Below are positions 8,246-16,773 of a DNA stretch of 64,000 nucleotides, piece by piece. The stretch spans positions 62,001 to 126,000 of the forward strand of contig NZ_JAUSMX010000018.1 in assembly GCF_030646115.1 (NCBI RefSeq), read 5' to 3'. The notes beneath the pieces are model-generated. The model was not told the DNA's origin. It did not search any database and saw nothing but the letters and a program-made list of their open reading frames with translations. Each line of letters starts with the position of its first letter. Position 1 is the stretch's first letter. The position numbers and the translations under genes were made by a program. Source of the DNA: Fluviicoccus sp. Lineage in GTDB: Bacteria; Pseudomonadota; Gammaproteobacteria; Pseudomonadales; Moraxellaceae.

Positions 8246-9436
8246 TTGCCCACACCCCGCCCCTCCTCGTCCTGGCTGCTGTTGCTGGGGGCCATTGTCG
8301 CCCTGGGGCCGCTGGCCATCGACATGTACCTGCCCGCCTTTCCGGCCATCGAACAGCAGTTCGGGCCGGGTGCGCAGCTGACGCTGTCCGGATTCTTCAT
8401 CGGGCTGGTGCTGGGGCAGTTGTTTTACGGGCCGATCAGCGATCGTATCGGCCGCCGCAAGCCGCTGCTGTTCGGGCTGGCGGTCTACACCCTGACCTCC
8501 TTCGCCTGCATCTTTGCGGGCAGCCTGATTGAGCTGACGGCCTTGCGCTTCCTGCAGGCGCTGGGCGCTTGTGCGGGGATGGTGCTGAGCCGGGCGGTGG
8601 TGCGCGACCGCTGTGACGCCAAGTCGGCGGCGCAGGCGCAATCGAAGCTGATCCTGGTGATGGGACTGGCGCCGATCCTGGCCCCCAGTCTGGGCGGATT
8701 GCTGCTGGAAGTGGCGGACTGGCATGCCATTTTCGCGGTGCAGGCAGCCGCCGGGCTGCTGTTCCTGCTGTGGGCGTGGCGCAGCCTGACCGAGTCCCAC
8801 GGTGAAGCGCATCGCAGTGAAAAACTGTCGGTGATGCAGGTGCTGAAAACGTTTGGTGCGCTGCTGAAGGAAAGGCGGTTCATGGGCTATACGCTGTCGT
8901 CGGGACTGGCCTTTACCGGCATGTTTGCCTATATCGCCGGGTCGCCGCAGGTGCTGATTACGCTGAAGGGGCTCAGCCCCGGCCACTATGGCATCGCCTT
9001 TGGGCTGAATGCGGCGGGATTCATCGCCGCCAGCCAGATCAACGCGCGGCTGTTGCGCCGGGTGGACATGAACTTCCTGCTGCAACGGGCCATCTGGCTG
9101 CCGGGGTTGGTCACGCTCAGCCTGCTGGGGCTGGAGTTGTCCGGCATGCTGAACCTGCCGCTATTGCTGCTGGGGTTCTTCCTCTACCTGGCCAGCCTGG
9201 GCTTCATTTCCCCCAACGCCGGGGCGGCGGCCCTGGCGACACAGCCGCAACACCGGGTGGGAGCGGCGTCCTCATTGATGGGGTCGTTGCAATTCCTGAT
9301 GGCAACACTGGTCAGCGCCTGGCTGGCGCTATGGCAACGGCCGGACGCGCTGCCGCTGATGGTGGTGATGGGCGTTTGCGGTTGCGGAGCCTTTATCTGG
9401 CACCGGCTGTTATTGCATCCGGCCAGATCCAGATAA
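8246..9436 (+). CDS. Bcr/CflA family multidrug efflux MFS transporter
   Basis: 396 residues, about 12 membrane segments. The family signatures are plain: 'LGPLAIDMYLPAFPAIEQQF' in helix 1, 'LGQLFYGPISDRIGRRKPLL' in the helix 2-3 loop, and 'RFLQALGACAGMVLSRAVVRD' in helix 4-5. The start codon is TTG at 8246, chosen because GGAG at 8235-8238 is well spaced and no ATG lies nearer. Role: proton-driven export of drugs or sulfonamide-like compounds across the inner membrane; the specific substrate is unknown. It converges on the deaminase gene with only 4 bases between stops. Confidence 0.88.
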   Translation: MPTPRPSSSWLLLLGAIVALGPLAIDMYLPAFPAIEQQFGPGAQLTLSGFFIGLVLGQLFYGPISDRIGRRKPLLFGLAVYTLTSFACIFAGSLIELTALRFLQALGACAGMVLSRAVVRDRCDAKSAAQAQSKLILVMGLAPILAPSLGGLLLEVADWHAIFAVQAAAGLLFLLWAWRSLTESHGEAHRSEKLSVMQVLKTFGALLKERRFMGYTLSSGLAFTGMFAYIAGSPQVLITLKGLSPGHYGIAFGLNAAGFIAASQINARLLRRVDMNFLLQRAIWLPGLVTLSLLGLELSGMLNLPLLLLGFFLYLASLGFISPNAGAAALATQPQHRVGAASSLMGSLQFLMATLVSAWLALWQRPDALPLMVVMGVCGCGAFIWHRLLLHPARSR

Positions 9437-9440
9437 GGCC

Positions 9441-9878
9441 TTACTCCCCGATATCCTCCGCCCACAACTCCGGGCGCTGGGCCATGAAATCGCGCATCAG
9501 GCTGATGCAGCGTTCATCCTGATGCACCTCAATCTGCACCCCATGCGACGCCAGCCATTGCTCCTCGCCCATGAAAGAACGGTTCTCGCCAATCACCACC
9601 CGCGGAATGCCATACAGCACCGCCGCGCCGCTGCACATGGGGCACGGCGACAAGGTGGTGTAGAGCGTACATTCCCGGTAGAACTTCGCCGAACGACGCC
9701 CCGCATTCTCGAAGGCATCCATCTCGGCATGGAGGATAGTGCTGCCTTGCTGTACGCGCCGATTGTGGCCGCGCCCGACAATGACGCCGTCATGCACCAG
9801 CACCGAACCGATGGGAATGCCGCCCTCGGCCAGCCCCAGTTCGGCTTCTTCGAGTGCGGCTTGCAGGAAAGGATCCAT
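9441..9878 (-). CDS. Nucleoside/cytosine deaminase, yeast FCY1-like
   Basis: 145 residues. Zinc-site motifs: His50-Ala-Glu52 (LHAEMDAF) and Cys79-x2-Cys82 (SPCPMC). 'HAEMDAFENAGRR' and 'TLYTTLSPCPMCSGA' resemble the small cytosine deaminases of yeast more closely than TadA or the large bacterial CodA. Likely reaction: cytosine to uracil plus ammonia in pyrimidine salvage. Guanine or nucleoside deamination is the alternative. There is no adjacent permease or salvage gene. Confidence 0.75.
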   Translation of the reverse strand: MDPFLQAALEEAELGLAEGGIPIGSVLVHDGVIVGRGHNRRVQQGSTILHAEMDAFENAGRRSAKFYRECTLYTTLSPCPMCSGAAVLYGIPRVVIGENRSFMGEEQWLASHGVQIEVHQDERCISLMRDFMAQRPELWAEDIGE

Positions 9879-9952
9879 GATATGACTCCGGTAGGCATAT
9901 GCTTTCCAAAGTCACACAAAAGACGGGGTTTTTCAACCCCGGTGTTCGTGAA

Positions 9953-11122
9953 CTACTTGCGGTTGCGGCCCAGCTGGTCATGGCTGGACACCCACTGGTC
10001 CGATACCACCGCCGAGGCCAGCGACAACTCACCGCACAGCACCGTCGCCGCCACCAGCTCAGCCAGCTTATAGACCTTATCTTTACCGGCGCAGCCCATG
10101 ACTTCCAGGCATTCCCGCTGCGTGGGCAAACCCGTTCCACCGCCATAGGTGGCGACAATCAGCGACGGAATGGTCACCGAGAAATAGTAATCACCGTTGT
10201 CCTTCAGTTCCCCATAGACAAACCCCGCCGAAGACTCCGCCACATTGGCCACATCCTGACCGCAGGCAATGAACATGGCGGTAATGCCATTGGCGAAGTG
10301 CGCACCGTTGTTGACGGAGCCGGACAACAGGGTGCCCATGTTGGAAAACTGCCGCTGCTTGTGCAGCGCCGCCGCCGTGGTGTGCATGATGTTGGTGATC
10401 AGCGCCGACGGCAGGGTGATTTCCGCCACAACGCGCTTGCCACGGGTGTGCAGGCTGTTGAGCTGCGAATGTTTCTTGTCAGTATCCATTTGCGCCGCCA
10501 GCGTGAAGTGCTCCAGCCCCGGCGGCTGGTGATCCAGAATCCACATGCAGGCGTGGCGGGTGGCCTTGCTGACCATGTTCTGCCCGGCGGCGTCGCCGGT
10601 GGTGAAGTTGAAACGCAGCCAGCGCATCTTGCCGACCGCATATTGCTCGATGTTGCGCAGTTTGCCGCTGGAAGTAGTTTCTTCCGCCTGCGCCTTGATA
10701 CCGTCAAAGTTCGCATCCACCCACTGCCCGAAATCACGGGCGGCGCGGGCATCCCTGAACACGAACAAGGGGGCGCGCTGCATGGCGTCGTCAATCACGG
10801 TGGTGGTGATGCCGCCCGCCTCTCGGGTCAGGCGCATGCCGCGTGAATAACTGGCCACCAGCGTGCCTTCGCTGGTGGCCATGGGGATGTAGAAATCGCC
10901 TTGTGCATGCTCGCCATTGACGCGCATCGGCCCGGCCATGCCCAGCGGTACTTGCGCCACGCCCACAAAGTTTTCGATGTTGCCGGGTAACAGCGCCGGG
11001 TCGAAGGAAAAGCCGCCAACGTGTTCCAGAGTGGCGCCGGTCTCGGCCGTCACCACGTCACGCCGGGTGGCGGCCATGTCGCGGGAATAGTCGTTTTGGG
11101 GGTCGCGGGGGAGCTTTTGCAT
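9953..11122 (-). CDS. Hydroxymethylglutaryl-CoA reductase
   Basis: 389 residues. The four catalytic positions of HMG-CoA reductase can be placed: Glu85 (MATSEGTL), Lys216/217 (DTDKKHSQLN), Asp290 (CGQDVAN) and His381 (SSHDQLGR). The substrate and NADP(H) motifs 'NFVGVAQVPLGMAGP', 'TTGDAAGQNM' and 'GGGTGLPTQRECLEVMGC' are intact. Reaction: HMG-CoA to mevalonate, or the reverse when used for catabolism. No other mevalonate gene is nearby, and most gammaproteobacteria make isoprenoids by the MEP route, so its role is open. It is monocistronic, preceded by a REP-like repeat. Confidence 0.88.
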   Translation of the reverse strand: MQKLPRDPQNDYSRDMAATRRDVVTAETGATLEHVGGFSFDPALLPGNIENFVGVAQVPLGMAGPMRVNGEHAQGDFYIPMATSEGTLVASYSRGMRLTREAGGITTTVIDDAMQRAPLFVFRDARAARDFGQWVDANFDGIKAQAEETTSSGKLRNIEQYAVGKMRWLRFNFTTGDAAGQNMVSKATRHACMWILDHQPPGLEHFTLAAQMDTDKKHSQLNSLHTRGKRVVAEITLPSALITNIMHTTAAALHKQRQFSNMGTLLSGSVNNGAHFANGITAMFIACGQDVANVAESSAGFVYGELKDNGDYYFSVTIPSLIVATYGGGTGLPTQRECLEVMGCAGKDKVYKLAELVAATVLCGELSLASAVVSDQWVSSHDQLGRNRK

Positions 11123-11152
11123 GAAGGGATTCCTTGTTGTTATTTACATGGC

Positions 11153-11222
11153 TGTAGGTCGGGTTTCAACCCGACAATGCCCTTCGATCGGAGAGTGTTG
11201 TCGGGCTTAAGCCCGACCTACA
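11153..11222. repeat. REP-like repeat, family A copy 1
   Basis: Two hairpins face each other: GTCGGGTTTCAACCCGAC (from 11158) and GTCGGGCTTAAGCCCGAC (ending 11217), bounded by GTAG and CTAC. The element is about 70 bp and has a near-identical second copy at 27036-27106. It fills most of the gap between the HMG-CoA reductase start and the end of the short AraC gene. Confidence 0.85.
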
Positions 11223-11224
11223 GG

Positions 11225-11608
11225 CTAGCGGCCGAAGCGGTCACGAAACTCGCGGGGGGTGCGGCCAGTCCAGCGCCGGAAGGCCCGCGAGAAATTCGAG
11301 ACATCATGATAGCCCAATTGATGGGCCACTTCCGCTACCGGCAGACGCTCTTCCACCAGCAGGCGTTCGGCGCGCAGGCGCATCTCCGTTTCCACCAGAT
11401 CGCTGTAGCGCGCCTGCTCGCCCTGCAAACGGCGTTTCAGCGTGCGGGAAGACATGCTGAAACGCTCCGCCATCTGTTCCAGCGACGGCATGGCTTCGCG
11501 CACCGCGGCCAGTGTGCGCTGGACCGTCGCTTTCATGGATTCCGCCCGCATAAAACGGGCGGCGGGCGCGCGGTCAAGCCCGGCCGGGTGTAGGGATTCC
11601 TGCATCAT
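11225..11608 (-). CDS. Short AraC-type regulator, DNA-binding domain only
   Basis: 127 residues covering both helix-turn-helix units: 'SLEQMAERFSMSSRTLKRRLQGEQ' and 'PVAEVAHQLGYHDVSNFSRAFRRWTGRTPREFRDRF'. The usual 200-residue N-terminal ligand domain is missing, and the first 25 residues look unconserved, so the true start may be the Met at residue 25. It could be a natural stand-alone regulator or the remnant of a longer one. The stop abuts the REP-like repeat. Confidence 0.7.
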   Translation of the reverse strand: MMQESLHPAGLDRAPAARFMRAESMKATVQRTLAAVREAMPSLEQMAERFSMSSRTLKRRLQGEQARYSDLVETEMRLRAERLLVEERLPVAEVAHQLGYHDVSNFSRAFRRWTGRTPREFRDRFGR

Positions 11609-11796
11609 GACCTCGATTCACCGGTTGTCCGGTGTCACACGTTGACTCGCCACTACCTTCGCACAGCCGCGACAGACAGGCATTGGTCCCCGGAACCGGC
11701 GCTCAGGTCAAAAAAGATACCTGCCCGCTCCGACGACACGCACAAAAAAGGCAGGACGCTGAAACAACGGCCTGCCCGGAAGAAACGGATAAACGA

Positions 11797-12726
11797 TCAA
11801 TGGACGCCGACGGCCGCCTTGTTCTTCAACTGGCCATACAGCTCGCCGCCCGGAGCAAACAGGATCTGCTTCCATTCCGCCAGCAGCGCCGTGGTGTCGT
11901 GGTCATTGGGGTGGAAATCGGTACGGAAGAAATCCAGATACTTCGGCACCAGGGCGGCAAACAAGCCCTTGAAGCCGAACAGGAAACGGAAGCCCTTCAG
12001 GTTCTCGCGGAAATTGAACAGCTTGCCGTCCGCCGCCAGCATGCGGCCCTGGAACACGGCCATCACCGAGAACAGGATGACGGTGGCTATCACCATGGTG
12101 AAGACACGCAGCGCATAGCTGCCCACTTCCTGCTGGTACAGGTCCCAGGCGACCGTCTTGTGTTCGTTTTCTTCCAGGGCGTGCCACATCCACATGTGCA
12201 GGATGTCCGGGTCATTCATCATGCCCTGGTGATCCTTATCGCGCAGCAATTGCTCGGCCATGATGGCCGTGTAGTGTTCCAGGCAGGCCGTCGCCGCCAG
12301 CTGCACGCTCTTCGGCAGGGTTTTGCCAACCAGCTTCAGCAGCTTGCCTACGTCACGGTCCAGCTTGTCCACCGGGAAGCCCATTTCCACCAGCATCTTG
12401 TTGTAGCTGTCATGTTCCTTGCTGTGCATGGCTTCCTGACCAATGAAGCCGGAAACCTGGGCGTTCAGCGTCGGGTCGGTAATGCGGTCACGGTAGGCGC
12501 GCACCGAGCGCACGAAGAAGAACTCCCCTTGCGGCAGCAGCGAGGAAAAGGTGTTCCAGAACGAGGACAGGAATGGATCGTTGCCGTAGAAATAGCGGGG
12601 TTTTTGTTCAGCCTTGAACTCGAAATCCAGACGACGCGGGGGAATATTGACGGTAGTGCCCAGGGCCTGACGGGAAGCGGCCTTGGGGGCCGGGGTAGCG
12701 TGAAGTTCGGTGGCGGCTGCGGTCAT
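11797..12726 (-). CDS. Predicted metal-dependent hydrolase, PF10118 family (ferritin-like)
   Basis: 309 residues. A helical core has histidine/glutamate motifs: Glu68, Glu98-x2-His101 with His105 (GQEAMHSKEH), Glu150-His151 (CLEHYT) and Glu188-His189 (EENEHK). They are arranged like a di-iron ferritin-type centre. One membrane segment is likely near residues 207-225. 'RRLDFEF', 'FLSSFWNTFSSLLPQGE' and 'MWMWHALEENEHKTVAWD' are typical of the PF10118 family. The reaction is not known; oxidation or hydrolysis of a lipid-like substrate at the membrane is inferred. GAGAG lies 8 bases before the ATG. Confidence 0.8.
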   Translation of the reverse strand: MTAAATELHATPAPKAASRQALGTTVNIPPRRLDFEFKAEQKPRYFYGNDPFLSSFWNTFSSLLPQGEFFFVRSVRAYRDRITDPTLNAQVSGFIGQEAMHSKEHDSYNKMLVEMGFPVDKLDRDVGKLLKLVGKTLPKSVQLAATACLEHYTAIMAEQLLRDKDHQGMMNDPDILHMWMWHALEENEHKTVAWDLYQQEVGSYALRVFTMVIATVILFSVMAVFQGRMLAADGKLFNFRENLKGFRFLFGFKGLFAALVPKYLDFFRTDFHPNDHDTTALLAEWKQILFAPGGELYGQLKNKAAVGVH

Positions 12727-12914
12727 GATTGGCTCTCAATGTGACATTGGCTGATGTATGCATTGAAATTAACAATACGTGCGTCCGGTAAACAGGTGCG
12801 TTGGGGTCAGTTTTTTATCATTTGGGGACAGGCCGGCTTTTGGAGACCCCTGAATACCGGTAATGCCCGGTAGCGGCTTTCGTCCGCCATCCGCATAATA
12901 CCCACAGAACCCTA

Positions 12915-15326
12915 ATGGTCGTGATCATGGACAATAACAACGACACCGGGGCTGCCCCTCAAGCGCCGGCGTCCGAGACAATCATCGGCTCTTCTGCCGG
13001 CAACAGACGGCCGGAGAACTGTGAAGAAACCTGGCGTACGCTCTTCAAATTACTGCCGGTGGGCGTGTCGATTCTGGATGAGCATGGTCGCATGAAGGCC
13101 ATAAACCCGGCACTGGAACAGATTCTGGACATGCGTCATGCCGACATCCTGTCTGGCAGCTATAAACAACGGCGTTATGTCCGGCCTGACGGAGAGCCGT
13201 TCAACCCCACTGACTTCCCCACCACTCGCGCCATTCAGGAAAAATCCACAATCCGGCGCGAAGTCATCGGCATCGTCACGGAGGATGAGGCGACCATCTG
13301 GGTGGAAGTCAGCGCCGCCCCCCTGCCCTTTGCCGATGCCGCCTGCGTCGCGGTCACAGTCGATATCACTGAACGCATGCAGTCCCAGGAAGAGGCTGAG
13401 GCCAGCCTGCGCTTCACCGAAGCCGTGGCCGACAACGTGCCCTGCATGCTGGGCTACTGGACCGGTGACTTGCGTTGCGCCTTTGCCAACCGGGCATACA
13501 TCACCTGGTTCGGGCGCACCCCGGAGCAGATGCAGGGCATCCTTATGACGGAATTGCTGGGCCCGGAGTTGTTCGCCATGAACGAGCCCTATATCCGCGC
13601 CGTGCTGCAAGGCAAGGACCAGCAGTTCGAGCGCATGCTGACCAAGACCAATGGCGACAAATGCTGTGTCTGGGTTCAATACGTGGCGGATCGGGTGGAC
13701 GGTGTCGTCATTGGCTTCTTTGTCATCACTACAGATATCACCAACTTAAAGCGGCAACAGGCGCTGGAAGCCAGCGAACGGCAATACCGCCGCCTAGCCG
13801 AGGACATGCCGCTTTTCATCGCCACCTTTCGCCCGGATGGCACGCTGACCTACGTCAATCAGGAGCTTGCCGCCTCGGTTGGCATGTCGCCTGCGGAGCT
13901 GACAGGCATCAACTTTTTCGCCTTCCTGACCCCGGAGGACCGCGAACGCGTCAAAGCCCGCCTGAAAACCCTGACACCCGATTCACCACTCGAAACCCAC
14001 GAGCAGGATCAAATCCGCCTGGACGGCACCCCCGCCCTGCATCGCTGGACCAATCGCGCCTTTTTCAACAGGGAGGGTGAAGTCACGGGTTATCAGTCCG
14101 TAGGACAGGACATCACGGATCTCAAGCTGGCTGAGGAGGCATTACGGGAACTGAACCGCCATCTGGAACAACGGGTCGCCGAACGTACTTCCGAACTGGA
14201 CCGGACGTGTGAGGAATTACGGCATCGTAACCAGCAATTCCGGTTACTGGCGGCTGATCTGGTTCAAACCGAAGACCGTGAGCGCCGACGCATTGCCCGA
14301 CTGCTGCACGACCATAACCAGCAATTGCTGGTGGCCGCCAAGCTGATGATCGCCCGCATCCAGTACAAGATGCATGACTCCGAACTTCAGGAAGAAGCCG
14401 CGCAGGTTCAGGAAATTCTCGACCAATGCATCGAGGCCTCGCGGGAACTGACCATGGAGTTGGCGCCGCCCATTTTCCGGGATGCCGGTTTTGCAGCGGG
14501 CATCCAGTGGCTGGCGCGATGGATGATGGACAAACACGAACTGGCTGTGACGGTCCGTTGCGAAGCGCCGCTACCGCCGATTTCCGAGGAAACCAGCCTG
14601 ATGCTGTTCCAGACAGTTCGGGAACTGCTGTTCAACATCGTCAAACATGCCGGTGTGCGTGAGGCAACCGTTACCCTGGAATCCATGCCGGACGGTGTAA
14701 AGATCACTGTGGCGGATCAGGGCAAGGGCTTTGAGGTGGAACGGGCGCTGGACATGCCTCACTCCTTCGGCTTCGGCCTCATCAACATCCAGGAGCGGCT
14801 GACCTTGATGGACGGCCGCCTGACCTTCGACAGTAGACCCGGTCAGGGCTCCCGCATTGAGTTGCATGCGCCATTGTACGGACTGTCCGGCCCGCACATT
14901 GATAATGGTCAAGCACACCAGATCGAGGCAGTCGCCGCTCACCGTCCAAATGCAGAGGATGACGCACTGATCCGGCTATTGGTGGTGGATGATCATGCCA
15001 TATTGCGTCAGGGGATTGTGGAAATGCTGCGGCGCGAGCCGGATCTGGATATTGCCGGCGAGGCGGTGGACGGGCTGGATGCCGTGAACAAGTGCCGTGA
15101 CCTGAACCCGGATGTGATCCTGATGGATGTGTCGATGCCGCGCATGAACGGTCTGGAAGCCACCCGCCACATCATGGCGGAAATGCCGGAGGTGCGGATT
15201 ATCGCGCTGTCAATGCATGCCCGCTTTGAGATGGCGGAGCAGATGCTGGCGGCCGGGGCCAAGGCTTATCTGGTGAAGGATTGTCCGGTAGAGGATATTC
15301 TGGCGGAGATCAGGAAGGTTGGGTGA
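12915..15326 (+). CDS. PAS-rich hybrid sensor histidine kinase with NarL-type receiver
   Basis: 803 residues, no membrane segment, so a cytoplasmic sensor. Three PAS/PAC units lie at about 40-155, 165-280 and 288-405. A coiled coil (405-450) leads into a HisKA_3 dimerisation domain with the phospho-acceptor His465 (RRRIARLLHDHNQQ). The ATPase domain follows with N-box 'VRELLFNIVKHAG' (568-580) and G-boxes 'DQGKGF' and 'FGFGLINIQERL'. The C-terminus (687-803) is a receiver with DD at 692-693, phospho-Asp738 (LMDVSMP) and Lys788. The receiver resembles the NarL/LuxR class but no DNA-binding domain follows. The start is uncertain: ATG 12915 or 12927, neither with a clear ribosome site. Confidence 0.85.
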   Translation: MVVIMDNNNDTGAAPQAPASETIIGSSAGNRRPENCEETWRTLFKLLPVGVSILDEHGRMKAINPALEQILDMRHADILSGSYKQRRYVRPDGEPFNPTDFPTTRAIQEKSTIRREVIGIVTEDEATIWVEVSAAPLPFADAACVAVTVDITERMQSQEEAEASLRFTEAVADNVPCMLGYWTGDLRCAFANRAYITWFGRTPEQMQGILMTELLGPELFAMNEPYIRAVLQGKDQQFERMLTKTNGDKCCVWVQYVADRVDGVVIGFFVITTDITNLKRQQALEASERQYRRLAEDMPLFIATFRPDGTLTYVNQELAASVGMSPAELTGINFFAFLTPEDRERVKARLKTLTPDSPLETHEQDQIRLDGTPALHRWTNRAFFNREGEVTGYQSVGQDITDLKLAEEALRELNRHLEQRVAERTSELDRTCEELRHRNQQFRLLAADLVQTEDRERRRIARLLHDHNQQLLVAAKLMIARIQYKMHDSELQEEAAQVQEILDQCIEASRELTMELAPPIFRDAGFAAGIQWLARWMMDKHELAVTVRCEAPLPPISEETSLMLFQTVRELLFNIVKHAGVREATVTLESMPDGVKITVADQGKGFEVERALDMPHSFGFGLINIQERLTLMDGRLTFDSRPGQGSRIELHAPLYGLSGPHIDNGQAHQIEAVAAHRPNAEDDALIRLLVVDDHAILRQGIVEMLRREPDLDIAGEAVDGLDAVNKCRDLNPDVILMDVSMPRMNGLEATRHIMAEMPEVRIIALSMHARFEMAEQMLAAGAKAYLVKDCPVEDILAEIRKVG

Positions 15327-15337
15327 AGGACTGCTGC

Positions 15338-16324
15338 TCAATCCGTATTGATCCCGATCAGCACCTCCAGCCGCCCCGGCAACACCCGCATTGAACGGAT
15401 CTCAAACTGGTTGACCAGCCGGATCAGCATCTCCCGGCTGTCCTTCAGGATCGACAAGCCCGGCAACACACTCAAATCGCTCAGGCTCATCAGCTTGTCC
15501 ACCATCCACGACCGGTTGTTCAGCAAATCAATCATATGGCTTTCGTGCAGCGCCACCCGCCACAAACGCGGCCCTTCCTGGCTCAGACCGGGGAAACGCT
15601 CCAGCAGTTGCGTCATCGGCGCATATACCGGCAACTTGTTCGCCACCTTGAAGCCCCGCTTCGCCACTTGCCGGATGGCAAAGTTCGACAGCAGGTTCGC
15701 CTCGCGCATCTGCACGTCCAGCCCTTCATCCACCAAACGCAACAACAGGAATTTTTCCTCCTGCGATACCTTGCACTCCAGCACATCGAACTGCAATGTC
15801 ACTGTGTACACCCAACGCTCATGATGACCATCCAGCGCCACCGTCAGGCGGTCCTTGCCGCAATCCACCGTCACGTAATCAATATAGGAATAGTCCTTCG
15901 CCATTTCACGCAGGTGCTTGTTGATCAGGTTTTCCGGCAGGGCGAGGGTCAGGGTAGATTTGCCCAGATAGGTCTGGGCCATTTGCAGGGCGGTTTCCTG
16001 CGCAATCTGAGCCGCAATGCGGGCGGTGCCGCTGGCTATCTGCGCCGAGACCCGGGCGCCGCCTTCCGCCAGATGCGCCACCATGGAAGCACCGCTGGAT
16101 GTCAGCTCCAGCGCGGTGCGGGCGCGCTCCCCGGCCACTTCCACCACGGTGGCTGTGGCATCTCCGGCCGCTTCGACCACGGCGCGGGCAGTGCCACCCG
16201 CAACATCGACCATGGTCTTCGCCGCCTCACCGGCCACACCCGCCAGACCGACAGCCACATTGGTGGCTTTGTCAAATGTCCTGCGGGCAAGGGTACTTTT
16301 CGGGGCGTCGGGTTGATCGGTCAT
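15338..16324 (-). CDS. Unknown protein with an N-terminal 11-residue amphipathic repeat
   Basis: 328 residues. Residues 31-118 split cleanly into eight 11-residue units, for example AGEAAKTMVDV, AGGTARAVVEA, AGDATATVVEV, AGERARTALEL, AEGGARVSAQI and ASGTARIAAQI. A small residue opens each unit, charged residues sit in the middle and an aliphatic residue closes it. Such 11-mers form long amphipathic helices that lie on lipid surfaces, as in apolipoprotein- or LEA-like proteins. Residues 120-328 form a separate folded domain that I do not recognise. There is no signal peptide. GGAGACC precedes the ATG. It converges on the kinase gene with 11 bases between stops. Confidence 0.7.
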   Translation of the reverse strand: MTDQPDAPKSTLARRTFDKATNVAVGLAGVAGEAAKTMVDVAGGTARAVVEAAGDATATVVEVAGERARTALELTSSGASMVAHLAEGGARVSAQIASGTARIAAQIAQETALQMAQTYLGKSTLTLALPENLINKHLREMAKDYSYIDYVTVDCGKDRLTVALDGHHERWVYTVTLQFDVLECKVSQEEKFLLLRLVDEGLDVQMREANLLSNFAIRQVAKRGFKVANKLPVYAPMTQLLERFPGLSQEGPRLWRVALHESHMIDLLNNRSWMVDKLMSLSDLSVLPGLSILKDSREMLIRLVNQFEIRSMRVLPGRLEVLIGINTD

Positions 16325-16421
16325 GGCTGGTCTCCGTAGCGCATGCGCCGATCATAACAGCACTGACCGCTTTCGTTGCAGGTGTGATAGGGACAAACTG
16401 CGCTTCCTGCGCCATTTTGGC

Positions 16422-16748
16422 TCATACCCGTAAAAACACCTCTCCCCCCTCCACCACCACCGCATACGACGGCACCTTCACCCCCGCATCCTCCAGGCAC
16501 TCACCCGTTTGCAGGTTGAAGTGATGCTTGTAGATCGGTGACGCCACCACCTTCTGTCCTTGCAGATCGCCAATCAACCCGCGCGACAGCACATTGGCTT
16601 CGGAGAACGGATCGAAATTGCCCAAGGCGTAGATTTCACCGGTGGGCAGATGAAACAGCGCCACTTGCTCGCCCTTCACCAGCGCACCGACGCCAAGGTT
16701 GACGGGAATATCGTGGACTTTGCAGACTTTGACGAGATGGCTCGACAT
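16422..16748 (-). CDS. nirD: Nitrite reductase (NADH) small subunit NirD
   Basis: 108 residues from the ATG at 16746-16748, with AGAGGA 9 bases upstream; the longer frame has no conserved sequence. It has the Rieske-like fold signatures of NirD, 'ALGNFDPFSEANVLSRGLIGD' and 'VVASPIYKHHFNLQTGECLED', but lacks the Cys/His cluster ligands, as is normal for NirD. It pairs with NirB in assimilatory nitrite reduction in the cytoplasm. It lies downstream of nirB across a 168-base gap filled by an inverted repeat. Confidence 0.9.
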   Translation of the reverse strand: MSSHLVKVCKVHDIPVNLGVGALVKGEQVALFHLPTGEIYALGNFDPFSEANVLSRGLIGDLQGQKVVASPIYKHHFNLQTGECLEDAGVKVPSYAVVVEGGEVFLRV

Positions 16749-16773
16749 GATGATTTTCCTCTTGATGATGTAG

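Noticed and set aside
11632-12744. 370-codon plus-strand frame opposite the PF10118 gene
   Set aside because: Antisense shadow; the minus-strand protein has conserved His/Glu motifs and a ribosome site.
12813-12863. GGGGTC ... GACCCC inverted repeat before the PAS kinase
   Set aside because: Only 6-bp arms about 36 bases apart; not convincing as a terminator or operator.
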